DNA from: Prevotellaceae bacterium
Lineage (GTDB): Bacteria > Bacteroidota > Bacteroidia > Bacteroidales > UBA932
Direction of reading: 5' to 3'
Assembly: GCA_031287815.1 (NCBI GenBank)
Contig: JAITSM010000244.1
Location: 1 to 5,233 of the forward strand
Length of the DNA: 5,233 nucleotides
Below are positions 1 through 5,066 of this stretch, piece by piece. The notes below the pieces were generated by a model. The model saw only the letters and a list, made by a program, of their open reading frames with translations. It did not search any database and had not been told where the DNA came from. Every line of letters starts with the position of its first letter. Position 1 is the stretch's first letter. The position numbers and the translations under genes are program-made.

Positions 1-383
1 ATTCGGCCGCTGTTGACGAAAAATGCAGCAACGCGGACCCTAACGCAAAAGAATATTGGAGGCACACCCTTGCTACTACCTATTCCACCTTATGCCCGCC
101 CGGATGGCGGCTACCAACAGTGGAAGAAATATTAACCACGTTTAATGACTGGCCATCATACCTGAACAAAATCTTTGCTGCCACCGGGGAAACCAGTCGA
201 AATGTAGTAACTGGGTACAAGTGCCAAGACTGGTACATATCATTTATAGCCGTTGACTGCCTGGGGCGCGGACACTGGGGTGGGCGCTTGCAACAGCTCC
301 CCGATACCCCCGCTAACAACCAAAAACACTGCGGTAACGACAACACACACTATTATTCCGGCTACGTGCGTTGTGTGCGATAG
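1..383 (+). CDS. FISUMP-domain protein, C-terminal fragment (5' end outside window)
   Basis: The reading frame is open from position 3 to the TAG at 381-383 and enters from outside the window, giving 126 visible residues and no visible start. A GTG at 120 lies inside the conserved part and is unlikely to be the start. Residues around positions 93-125 read CPPGWRLPTVEE, and the protein ends in GYVRCVR. This pairing of a CPxGWRLPT motif with a terminal VRCVR is the hallmark of the Fibrobacter succinogenes major paralogous domain (TIGR02145 type), which is common in surface or secreted lipoproteins of Bacteroidota and Fibrobacteres. The fragment has five cysteines, consistent with an exported, disulphide-bonded domain. 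Exact function is unknown for the family. The signal peptide or lipobox, if present, would lie upstream of the window. Family assignment is fairly secure; location in the cell is inferred from the family. Confidence 0.75.
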   Translation, partial: SAAVDEKCSNADPNAKEYWRHTLATTYSTLCPPGWRLPTVEEILTTFNDWPSYLNKIFAATGETSRNVVTGYKCQDWYISFIAVDCLGRGHWGGRLQQLPDTPANNQKHCGNDNTHYYSGYVRCVR

Positions 384-548
384 AAACAAGTATTTAATAA
401 ACCCACTAATAAAGTGTTAAAATAAAACAATGCTTAGCCGCTGCATGGATGGTCTTCATCGCGCAACCTTAAAACCTGAAAACGAAAAATAAAAAAGGGA
501 TTAAAATTTGAACAGTTTGTGCCGCCGTAAAGGCAAAAAAAGGGCGCC
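384..548. other. AT-rich spacer, no gene seen
   Basis: This stretch follows the FISUMP stop codon. It has stops in all frames and only a 20-codon ATG ORF (from 430) with no supporting context. A weak inverted repeat (CACT/AGTG, about 404-416) follows the stop but lacks a T-run, so no terminator is called. No promoter box matching TAnnTTTG is seen; AAAATTTG at 503-510 misses the first base. Confidence 0.5.
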
Positions 549-697
549 CCCGCTCACGCCGGGGGATGTCCCGAACGCGCCGGGGGATGTCCCGAACGCA
601 GCGGGGGATGTCCCGAACGCGGCGGGGGATGTCCCGAACGCAGCGGGGGATGTCCCGAACGCTGCGGGGGATGTCCCGAACGCGGCGGGGGATGTCC
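549..697. repeat. 21-bp GC-rich tandem array (7 units), hairpin-forming
   Basis: Seven units begin at 561, 582, 603, 624, 645, 666 and 687, each starting GGGGGATGTCCC, with a degenerate partial unit at about 549-560. Between adjacent units the sequence CCCG-AACGCNS-CGGG can form a 4-bp stem with a 7-nt loop, and the linker is GGATGT. At the left edge CCCCCG (547-552) pairs with CGGGGG (560-565). Every difference between full units lies at two adjacent loop bases: 579, 600, 621, 642, 663 and 684 (G, A, G, A, T, G), and the following base, which is C in unit 1 and G in the others. Because the period is a multiple of three, the array is open in several frames on both strands, so open frames here are weak evidence of coding. 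The last unit decays into CCCAATCAATGG. Confidence 0.95.
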
Positions 698-734
698 CCA
701 ATCAATGGTAACTGAATATATTAACTTAAAAAAA

Positions 735-739
735 GGAGG
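735..739 (+). promoter_or_regulatory. Strong Shine-Dalgarno-like site GGAGG
   Basis: GGAGG follows an A-run and lies 5 nt before the ATG at 745. Such a strong site is notable because the well-supported genes in this window (ruvX, def, purB, phoH-like) show none, as is usual in Bacteroidota. It is the only signal supporting translation of the micro-ORF that follows. Confidence 0.35.
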
Positions 740-744
740 ATCAC

Positions 745-849
745 ATGAGAGAAACGCAATGGAGAATGGAGCGTGGAGAATGTCTTTTGAGGCGCCAGCC
801 CATTTTCAACTTTCAACTTTCAACTGAAGACCTCCGACTCACAACTTAA
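745..849 (+). CDS. Possible 34-residue micro-ORF made largely of repeat sequence
   Basis: ATG at 745 runs to TAA at 847-849 and encodes 34 residues, beginning MRETQWRMERGE and ending EDLRLTT. It is preceded at 5 nt by GGAGG. Most of it is built from repeats: TGGAGAA heptamers (760-780), the GGCGCCAGC element (791-799) and TTTCAAC heptamers (804-824), which read as FNFQLST. No family is recognised, and there is no signal peptide or membrane segment. It ends 17 bases before the ruvX ATG, so a leader-peptide or coupling role is conceivable, but the likely ruvX promoter box falls after its stop, which argues against co-translation. The likeliest explanation is a chance ORF in repeats next to a chance GGAGG. 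Confidence 0.2.
   Translation: MRETQWRMERGECLLRRQPIFNFQLSTEDLRLTT
760..780. repeat. Three TGGAGAA-type heptamers
   Basis: TGGAGAA (760-766), TGGAGCG (767-773) and TGGAGAA (774-780) form an exact 7-bp period. On the other strand they read as ATTCTCC-type repeats, the same motif seen at 4735-4748 and 5157-5188. Confidence 0.8.
791..824. repeat. Degenerate GGCGCC element with three TTTCAAC heptamers
   Basis: GGCGCCAGC (791-799) is followed by three exact TTTCAAC units (804-810, 811-817, 818-824). The order, a GGCGCCAGC core and then (TTTYAAC)n, matches the element at 5023-5066, where the heptamer is TTTTAAC. Here the left half of the 12-bp palindrome is lost (GAGGCGCC instead of GCTGGCGCC). 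Confidence 0.7.
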
Positions 850-854
850 ATTTG

Positions 855-862
855 TATCTTTG
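855..862 (+). promoter_or_regulatory. Bacteroidota-type -7 promoter box TATCTTTG for ruvX
   Basis: TATCTTTG matches all fixed positions of the TAnnTTTG box used by the primary sigma factor of Bacteroidota. It ends four bases before the ruvX ATG, so the expected transcription start falls at or near the ATG itself, implying a leaderless or nearly leaderless mRNA. No TTG or TTTG is visible at the usual -33 distance; that region reads GAAGACCTCCGACTC. The call therefore rests on the -7 box alone. Confidence 0.5.
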
Positions 863-866
863 CAGC

Positions 867-1301
867 ATGAATCGCATTGTGGGTATTGATTACGGGACAA
901 AGCGCGTGGGGCTGGCAGTAACCGACCCGCTGCATTTATTCGCTACGGCGCTGGATACGGTGGCTGCGGAAAAAGTGATTGCCTATTTAAAACAATATGC
1001 GGAAAAAGAGCCGGTGGAACGGTTTGTCGTGGGGTATCCGAAAAACCTGGACAATACGCCCGCTACGGTAGCGCAGTATGTAGACGCTTTTTTACAACAG
1101 TTGCGCAAACATTTCCCGGCTATTCCCGTGACTTTGTCCGACGAACGTTTTACTTCCAAGCTGGCTTTCCGGGCTATGATTGACGGCGGCGTAAAGAAAA
1201 TGCAACGGCGGAATAAGGAAACGGTCGACAGGGTTAGCGCCACGCTTATTCTGCAAGAATATTTGGATGCGGAGAAGTTAAAAGTAAGCCGTGAATCGTA
1301 A
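867..1301 (+). CDS. ruvX: RuvX/YqgF-family nuclease (putative pre-16S rRNA nuclease / Holliday junction resolvase)
   Basis: The 144-residue product is the usual size for the RuvX/YqgF family, which adopts an RNase H-like fold. The family is annotated as a Holliday junction resolvase and is linked in E. coli to maturation of the 16S rRNA 5' end; it is cytosolic. Family motifs are present in order: GIDYGTKRVG (residues 6-15, catalytic Asp8), VVGYPKNLDN (54-63), SDERFTS (91-97, Glu93) and DRVSATLILQEYL (121-133, Asp121). The ATG at 867 is chosen because the family normally starts one or two residues before the IDYG strand. A TTG at 852 would add MYLCS and overlap the promoter box. def follows 93 bases downstream on the same strand, a pairing I recall as common in Bacteroidota, so the two are probably co-transcribed. 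All catalytic residues appear intact. Confidence 0.93.
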   Translation: MNRIVGIDYGTKRVGLAVTDPLHLFATALDTVAAEKVIAYLKQYAEKEPVERFVVGYPKNLDNTPATVAQYVDAFLQQLRKHFPAIPVTLSDERFTSKLAFRAMIDGGVKKMQRRNKETVDRVSATLILQEYLDAEKLKVSRES

Positions 1302-1314
1302 GTTGTATTTATAT

Positions 1315-1387
1315 AATCTGTGTAATCTGAAAAATCTGTGTGCATCTGTAGGAAAAAAATTGTGTAATAAATATTCAAAATTCAAAA
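1315..1387. repeat. Short tandem repeats in the ruvX-def gap
   Basis: AATCTG recurs at 1315, 1324 and 1333 (9-bp spacing), with a further ATCTG at 1344. Two exact TTCAAAA heptamers follow at 1374-1380 and 1381-1387, directly before def. No TAnnTTTG box, Shine-Dalgarno site or terminator is seen in this gap, so def probably depends on read-through from ruvX. Confidence 0.7.
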
Positions 1388-1394
1388 CTGTTTT

Positions 1395-1946
1395 ATGGTT
1401 CTTCCAGTGTATGTATATGGCTCCGGCGTGTTGAAGAAAGAGGCGGCGCCTGTAACCGGAGATTATCCCGGCTTGGGGCAACTGATTGCCGATATGTGGG
1501 ACACGCTTTATAATGCCGGCGGCGTGGGGCTGGCGGCTCCGCAGGTGGGGCATATGATCCGGTTAGCGGTTATCGACGCTTCCGCATTCAAGGACGAAGA
1601 CGCGGCGGCAAACGGTTTCAAGCGCGTTTTTATCAATCCCGAAATACTGGAATGGAGCGAAGAAATGTCCGGTTTCAACGAAGGGTGTTTGAGTATTCCC
1701 GGCATCCATGAAGAGGTGAAGCGCCCCAAGCGGGTGCGGGTACGTTACCTTGATGAAAATTTCCGGGAACGGGACGAATGGCTGGACGGCGTTCCGGCGC
1801 GTATTGTCCAGCACGAGTACGACCATATCGAAGGTATTCTTTTTACCGAACGGCTGGCGCCCATCCGCCGGAAAATCCTTGCGGGAAAACTGGCCAATAT
1901 TGCACGCGGGAAAAGCGGCGCCGACTATAAAACCAAAATCGCATAG
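1395..1946 (+). CDS. def: Peptide deformylase
   Basis: The 183-residue product removes the formyl group from the N-terminal formyl-methionine of nascent proteins at the ribosome, using a bound metal ion. All three deformylase motifs are complete: GVGLAAPQVG (residues 43-52), EGCLSIPG (96-103) and QHEYDHIEG (139-147). By family knowledge Cys98, His140 and His144 bind the metal and Glu141 is the catalytic base. The length fits a type I bacterial deformylase. The ATG at 1395 gives a normal N-terminus (MVLPVYVYGSGVLKK); no Shine-Dalgarno site precedes it, only AT-rich heptamers. It lies downstream of ruvX and converges with purB, with 15 bases between the two stop codons. Nothing in the protein looks damaged. 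Confidence 0.97.
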   Translation: MVLPVYVYGSGVLKKEAAPVTGDYPGLGQLIADMWDTLYNAGGVGLAAPQVGHMIRLAVIDASAFKDEDAAANGFKRVFINPEILEWSEEMSGFNEGCLSIPGIHEEVKRPKRVRVRYLDENFRERDEWLDGVPARIVQHEYDHIEGILFTERLAPIRRKILAGKLANIARGKSGADYKTKIA

Positions 1947-1959
1947 GCCGGCGCCGTTT
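1913..1959. terminator. Candidate bidirectional terminator between def and purB
   Basis: The 8-mer CGGCGCCG occurs at 1916-1923 (end of def) and 1949-1956 (gap). The copies can pair as a stem with a 25-nt loop, extended outward by a G-T wobble and two A-T pairs. The + strand stem is followed by TTT and the - strand stem by CTTTTCCC, as expected for a shared terminator of two converging genes. Weak points are the long loop, short T-runs and the self-complementary 8-mer, which can also fold on itself. Confidence 0.35.
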
Positions 1960-1961
1960 CG

Positions 1962-3305
1962 CTACACGCCTGTGTAGGTTTGCGGCGTCAATGCCGCCAA
2001 TTCTTTTTTGACTGCATCCGTTACTTCGAGCGACTGGATAAACCGGGCGATGCTTTCCCTGCTGATGGTGCCGTTGGTGCGTGTCAGGGCTTTCAGGGCT
2101 TCGTAGGGGTTGGGGTAGCGCTCGCGGCGCAGGATTGTTTGGATGCCTTCGGCCACCACTGCCCAGTTGTTCTCCAGGTCGGCGGCGATAGCGGCGGGGT
2201 GCAGCAATAACTTGTCCAGCCCCTTCAACAGCGATTTCAAAGCAAGCACGCTATGCGCCACCGGCACGCCGGTATTGCGCAACACGGTGCTGTCCGTCAA
2301 ATCGCGTTGCAGGCGCGACACCGGCAACTTGGCCGCCAGGTGCTCGAACAGCGCATTCGCCACGCCGATATTTCCTTCGGCATTTTCAAAGTCAATCGGG
2401 TTAACCTTGTGCGGCATGGCCGACGAGCCGACTTCGCCCTCTTTTATTTTTTGCTTGAAATAATCCATCGAAATGTATGTCCACATATCGCGCGCAAGGT
2501 CGAGCAGCACCGTGTTGATGCGTTTGAGCGCGTCGAGCTGCGCGGCGAAGCAGTCGTAATGCTCAATCTGCGTGGTGTACTGCGAGCGCGACAGTTGCAG
2601 CGTACCATTCACAAAACGGTCGGCGAATTTTTTCCAGTCAATCGCCGGGAAGGCGGCATGGTGGGCGTTGAAGTTGCCGGTGGCGCCGCCGAATTTCGCC
2701 GCAAACGGCAACGCTTCCAGCAGTTCTTTTTGCTTGCCCAGCCGTTCGATAAATACGTTTAATTCTTTTCCCAGCCGGGTAGGCGAAGCCGGCTGCCCGT
2801 GCGTGCGCGCCAGCATCGGCACGTTGTCCCATTCCCCGGCGAGCGTTTGCAGTTTGCGCAGCAGGCCGTCCAGCAGCGGATAATACACGGCGGACAGGGC
2901 GTCGCGGAAACTTTTCGGCGTCGCCGTATTGTTAATGTCTTGCGAAGTCAGCCCGAAGTGGATAAATTCGCGACAGCCGTCCAGCCCCATTTCGGAAAAA
3001 CGTTTCTTCAAAAAATATTCCACCGCTTTCACGTCGTGGTTGGTGGTGCGTTCGATGCCTTTGATTTCGGCGGCTTGCGCTTCCGAAAAATTTTCATATA
3101 TCTCCCGCAATGCCGGAAACTTTGTTTTGTCGAATGTTTCCAATGGCGGCAGCGGCCATTCGCATAAGGCAATGAAATATTCCACTTCCACCAACAGGCG
3201 GTAACGCATCAATGCGTACTCCGAAAAATAGTTTGCCAGCAGCGCTAACTGCGGCCGGTAGCGCCCGTCCACAGGAGAAATAGCCGTCAATTGATTTAAT
3301 TCCAT
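1962..3305 (-). CDS. purB: Adenylosuccinate lyase
   Basis: The 447-residue cytosolic enzyme catalyses two fumarate-releasing steps of purine synthesis: SAICAR to AICAR, and adenylosuccinate to AMP. It starts MELNQLTAISPVDGRY, the usual N-terminus of the E. coli-type PurB group (about 456 residues). Conserved segments are RTTNHDVKAVEYFLKK (86-101), THGQPASPTRLGKE (168-181, His169 being the expected general acid), QYTTQIEHYD (242-251) and the fumarate lyase signature GSSAMPHKVNP (293-303, expected catalytic Ser295). The segment NNTATPKSFRDA (125-136) is slightly unlike the usual NNTAIP-type sequence, as I recall it, but is not in the active site. The gene lies 23 bases after the phoH-like gene on the same strand, so it is probably co-transcribed with it. 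The start is set by the N-terminal match; no Shine-Dalgarno site is visible. Confidence 0.97.
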   Translation of the reverse strand: MELNQLTAISPVDGRYRPQLALLANYFSEYALMRYRLLVEVEYFIALCEWPLPPLETFDKTKFPALREIYENFSEAQAAEIKGIERTTNHDVKAVEYFLKKRFSEMGLDGCREFIHFGLTSQDINNTATPKSFRDALSAVYYPLLDGLLRKLQTLAGEWDNVPMLARTHGQPASPTRLGKELNVFIERLGKQKELLEALPFAAKFGGATGNFNAHHAAFPAIDWKKFADRFVNGTLQLSRSQYTTQIEHYDCFAAQLDALKRINTVLLDLARDMWTYISMDYFKQKIKEGEVGSSAMPHKVNPIDFENAEGNIGVANALFEHLAAKLPVSRLQRDLTDSTVLRNTGVPVAHSVLALKSLLKGLDKLLLHPAAIAADLENNWAVVAEGIQTILRRERYPNPYEALKALTRTNGTISRESIARFIQSLEVTDAVKKELAALTPQTYTGV

Positions 3306-3323
3306 TAGTTCTTAGTTCTTAAC
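3305..3323. repeat. TTAGTTC heptamers filling the phoH-purB gap
   Basis: TTAGTTC at 3305-3311 and 3312-3318, then TTAAC, occupy most of the 23-base gap between the phoH-like stop and the purB start. The first T also belongs to the complement of the purB ATG. This is the shortest spacer in the window that still shows the 7-bp pattern. Confidence 0.65.
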
Positions 3324-3328
3324 TCGGG

Positions 3329-4654
3329 TTATAATAAGTTTCCTGCCAATTCCGCCAGCCGGCTGCGTTCGCCTTTCACCAGGTTGACGTGGGTAAAAAG
3401 CGATTGCCCGGTCATTTTGTCGCTAAGGTAGGTGAGGCCGTTGGAGCTGATGTCCAGGTAAGGCGAATCAATTTGCTGGATGTCGCCGGTGAATACCAGT
3501 TTAGTGCCTTCTCCGACGCGGGTGATGATGGTTTTTACTTCGTGCGGCGTGAGGTTTTGCGCTTCGTCCACAATAAAGAAAACGTTCGACAGGCTGCGCC
3601 CGCGAATATAGGCCAGCGGGGAAATTTTTAATTTTTGCGTTTTCAGCATTTCCTCAATGTGCGTATATTCCCTTTGCGACGAACGGAAACGGCTTTTTAT
3701 AAATCCCAAATTATCGAATAGCGGCAGCATGTAAGGGCCTATTTTTTCATCCACATCACCCGGCAGGAAGCCGATTTCCTGGTTTTGCAAAGGAATGACC
3801 GGGCGCGCCAGCAGTATCTGTTCAAAGTTGGCTTCCTGCGCCAGCGCGGCGGCCAAAGCCAGTAAAGTCTTCCCGGTACCGGCAATGCCGGTGAGCGCCA
3901 CCAGCGGAATCTCGGGGCGCATCAACGCATCGATAGCAAATGTCTGTTCCGAATTGCGCGGCTCGATGCCGTAAGTGCGCTGTTTATCCACCCGCTTAAT
4001 GCTGCGGGCGCTGTGGTCGTATATACCCAATGCGAAGGAGGTCGCGCCTTTCAGGATAAGGTATTCATTGGCGTAGGGCTTTATGCCCGGCGCTTCTTTG
4101 AGCGGGAGCCCCTGTTCGTTTTGGTATATCCGGGCGATTTGCTCATCGGAGAGGGCATCGACGGTTTGTACTTCGCGGCTCAGCACATCGGGATTTGCGA
4201 CTTTGTCCGTCAAATAATCCTGTGCATCTATGCCCAGCGACTTTGCTTTCAGGCGCAGGTTAATATCTTTGGTAACCAGCACGACGGTACGTCCGGGATT
4301 GGTTTCGCGCACCTGTGCCGCCGTTGCGAGGATGCGATGGTCGGGCGTGTCTTCATAAAATGATTCCGCCATCGTGTCGGTGAACCGTTGCCCCAGTACG
4401 ACGCGCAATTTCCCAAGCCCTTTGCCGAGCGGGATGCCGCCATTAAACAGTTTGTCGCCGGCCAGTTTATCCAGCTCGCGCGCAAATTCGCGGGCGTTGT
4501 AATTGACCGCTTCGTTACCTTTCTTGAATTTGTCCAACTCTTCCAGTACCACAATCGGAAGAATTATGTCATTTTCCTGAAAGTTGTAGATGCTTTGACA
4601 GTCGTGCAGGACAACGTTTGTGTCGAGGACGAAAATTTTTGGTTGCTTTGTCAT
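3329..4654 (-). CDS. phoH: PIN-domain PhoH-family ATPase (PhoH2/YlaK type)
   Basis: The 441-residue protein has two parts. An N-terminal PIN nuclease domain (about residues 6-145) carries the expected acidic residues at Asp11 (FVLDTN), Glu38/Glu39 (VVLEELD), Asp105 (DTPDHRIL) and Asp130 (VTKDINL). A C-terminal PhoH ATPase domain (about 230-441) has Walker A GIAGTGKT (256-263), Walker B FFIVDEAQN (359-367), a TGDIQQID segment (389-396) and a terminal arginine motif GERSRLAEL (428-436). The two-domain layout and length match the PhoH2/YlaK group. Mycobacterial members have been reported as RNA helicase/ribonucleases; the role in Bacteroidota is not established, so RNA processing is inferred. 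The ATG at 4654 gives a normal PIN start (MTKQPKIFVLDTNVVLHD). No Shine-Dalgarno site or TAnnTTTG box lies in the upstream spacer. It probably leads an operon with purB or is transcribed from trmD. Confidence 0.92.
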   Translation of the reverse strand: MTKQPKIFVLDTNVVLHDCQSIYNFQENDIILPIVVLEELDKFKKGNEAVNYNAREFARELDKLAGDKLFNGGIPLGKGLGKLRVVLGQRFTDTMAESFYEDTPDHRILATAAQVRETNPGRTVVLVTKDINLRLKAKSLGIDAQDYLTDKVANPDVLSREVQTVDALSDEQIARIYQNEQGLPLKEAPGIKPYANEYLILKGATSFALGIYDHSARSIKRVDKQRTYGIEPRNSEQTFAIDALMRPEIPLVALTGIAGTGKTLLALAAALAQEANFEQILLARPVIPLQNQEIGFLPGDVDEKIGPYMLPLFDNLGFIKSRFRSSQREYTHIEEMLKTQKLKISPLAYIRGRSLSNVFFIVDEAQNLTPHEVKTIITRVGEGTKLVFTGDIQQIDSPYLDISSNGLTYLSDKMTGQSLFTHVNLVKGERSRLAELAGNLL

Positions 4655-4665
4655 TGTTTTTGTAG

Positions 4666-4707
4666 TTTAAGGTTTAAGGTTAAAAGTTAAAAACTAAAAG
4701 TTAAAAG
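4666..4707. repeat. Six AT-rich heptamers upstream of the phoH-like gene
   Basis: The exact 7-bp series TTTAAGG, TTTAAGG, TTAAAAG, TTAAAAA, CTAAAAG, TTAAAAG occupies these 42 bases. The later units are the same type as those at 4979-5020. They lie immediately before a copy of the GGCGCC palindrome. Confidence 0.85.
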
Positions 4708-4726
4708 TTGCTGGCGCCAGCTAACT
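4702..4726. repeat. GGCGCC palindrome element, left copy
   Basis: This 25-bp stretch is identical to 5015-5039. Its centre is the perfect 12-bp palindrome GCTGGCGCCAGC (4710-4721), flanked by TAAAAGTT on the left and TAACT on the right. The two copies lie in the same orientation on either side of the 23-bp array. Confidence 0.9.
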
Positions 4727-4734
4727 AACCACTA

Positions 4735-4748
4735 ATTCTCCATTCTCT
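4735..4748. repeat. ATTCTCC heptamer pair
   Basis: ATTCTCC (4735-4741) is followed by ATTCTCT (4742-4748), directly before the 23-bp array. The same heptamer recurs at 5157-5188 and, inverted, at 760-780. Confidence 0.7.
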
Positions 4749-4755
4749 ATTAAAA

Positions 4756-4954
4756 AAGGGGACGCCTCTTATGCGTTAAAGGGGGTGCCCCTTATGCGTT
4801 AAAGGGGGTGCCCCTTATGCGTTAAAGGGGATGCCCCTTATGCGTTAAAGGGGATGCCCCTTATGCGTTAAAGGGGGTGCCCCACGTGCATTAGTGGGGG
4901 TGCCCCACGTGCATTAGTGGGGATGCCCCACGTGCATTAGTGGGGGTGCCCCAC
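4756..4954. repeat. 23-bp tandem array (9 units, two subfamilies), hairpin-forming
   Basis: G-runs begin at 4758, 4781, 4804, 4827, 4850, 4873, 4896, 4919 and 4942, an exact 23-bp period. The first unit is degenerate (GGGGACGCCTC); the others have GGGGRTGCCCC. Left units carry AAGGGG and CCCCTT arms around the loop ATGCGTTA. Right units carry GTGGGG and CCCCAC arms around GTGCATTA. In both subfamilies the arms are fully complementary, giving a 6-bp stem, 8-nt loop and RTG linker. The subfamily switch falls at the linker in the unit at 4873, so this fold is intact throughout. A second fold with the RTG as a 3-nt loop is also possible but loses two pairs at the switch. The array lies between trmD and the phoH-like gene and would be transcribed if they share an mRNA. 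Confidence 0.96.
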
Positions 4955-4978
4955 GTGTGGGATGGTGAAGGGGGAAAG

Positions 4979-5020
4979 TTAAAAGTTAAAAACTAAAAAC
5001 TAAAAACTAAAAACTAAAAG
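4979..5020. repeat. Six AT-rich heptamers, left arm of a long inverted repeat
   Basis: The exact 7-bp series is TTAAAAG, TTAAAAA, four CTAAAA(A/G) units, ending at 5020 beside the second GGCGCC palindrome. It can pair in part with the TTTTAAC units at 5039-5066 to give a long imperfect hairpin. The TAAAAAC-type units interrupt the pairing. Confidence 0.85.
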
Positions 5021-5039
5021 TTGCTGGCGCCAGCTAACT
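5015..5039. repeat. GGCGCC palindrome element, right copy
   Basis: Exact 25-bp direct repeat of 4702-4726, with the 12-bp palindrome GCTGGCGCCAGC at 5023-5034. Here the palindrome is the apex of inverted heptamer arms, AAAAGTT on the left and AACTTTT on the right. Confidence 0.9.
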
Positions 5040-5066
5040 TTTAACTTTTAACTTTTAACTTTTAAC
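5039..5066. repeat. Four TTTTAAC heptamers, right arm of the inverted repeat
   Basis: Units at 5039-5045, 5046-5052, 5053-5059 and 5060-5066 are identical. The last one contains, on the minus strand, the TAA stop (5062-5064) of the trmD frame. Confidence 0.85.

Noticed and set aside
430..492. 20-codon ORF from ATG 430
   Set aside because: Too short, with no ribosome binding site and no repeat or family signal; expected by chance.
549..697. CRISPR array
   Set aside because: Units are directly adjacent with no unique spacers, the period is only 21 bp, and no cas gene is in the window. The same applies to 4756-4954 with its 23-bp period.
469..705. Two overlapping minus-strand ORFs over the same array (RDIPRRV and GTSPAAF repeats)
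   Set aside because: Same reason: they are products of the 3n repeat period. One has nonsynonymous changes at the single variable base, and neither has start signals.
508..711. 67-codon + strand ORF with TTG start reading through the 21-bp array (GDVPNAA repeats)
   Set aside because: The start is TTG with no ribosome binding site or promoter. A 21-bp repeat without a stop is open in a given frame by construction, and several frames on both strands are open here. Coding cannot be excluded but is not supported.
852..866. Upstream TTG start for ruvX adding five residues (MYLCS)
   Set aside because: The added codons overlap the promoter box TATCTTTG, and RuvX proteins normally begin just before the IDYG motif, which fits the ATG at 867.
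983..1378. 131-codon minus-strand ORF opposite ruvX
   Set aside because: It is a shadow of ruvX, which has all its catalytic motifs; the opposite frame shows no recognisable domain.
2253..3204. Several plus-strand ORFs of 90-170 codons opposite purB
   Set aside because: They are shadows of purB, whose product matches its family from end to end; no start signals or family motifs are seen.
4013..4690. Plus-strand ORFs of about 100-116 codons opposite the phoH-like gene
   Set aside because: They overlap a complete PIN-PhoH protein on the other strand and have no recognisable product.
4702..5039. Insertion sequence or transposon
   Set aside because: There are flanking direct repeats, but no transposase frame lies between them, only the 23-bp array and heptamers. 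A non-autonomous element remains possible but has no support in this window.
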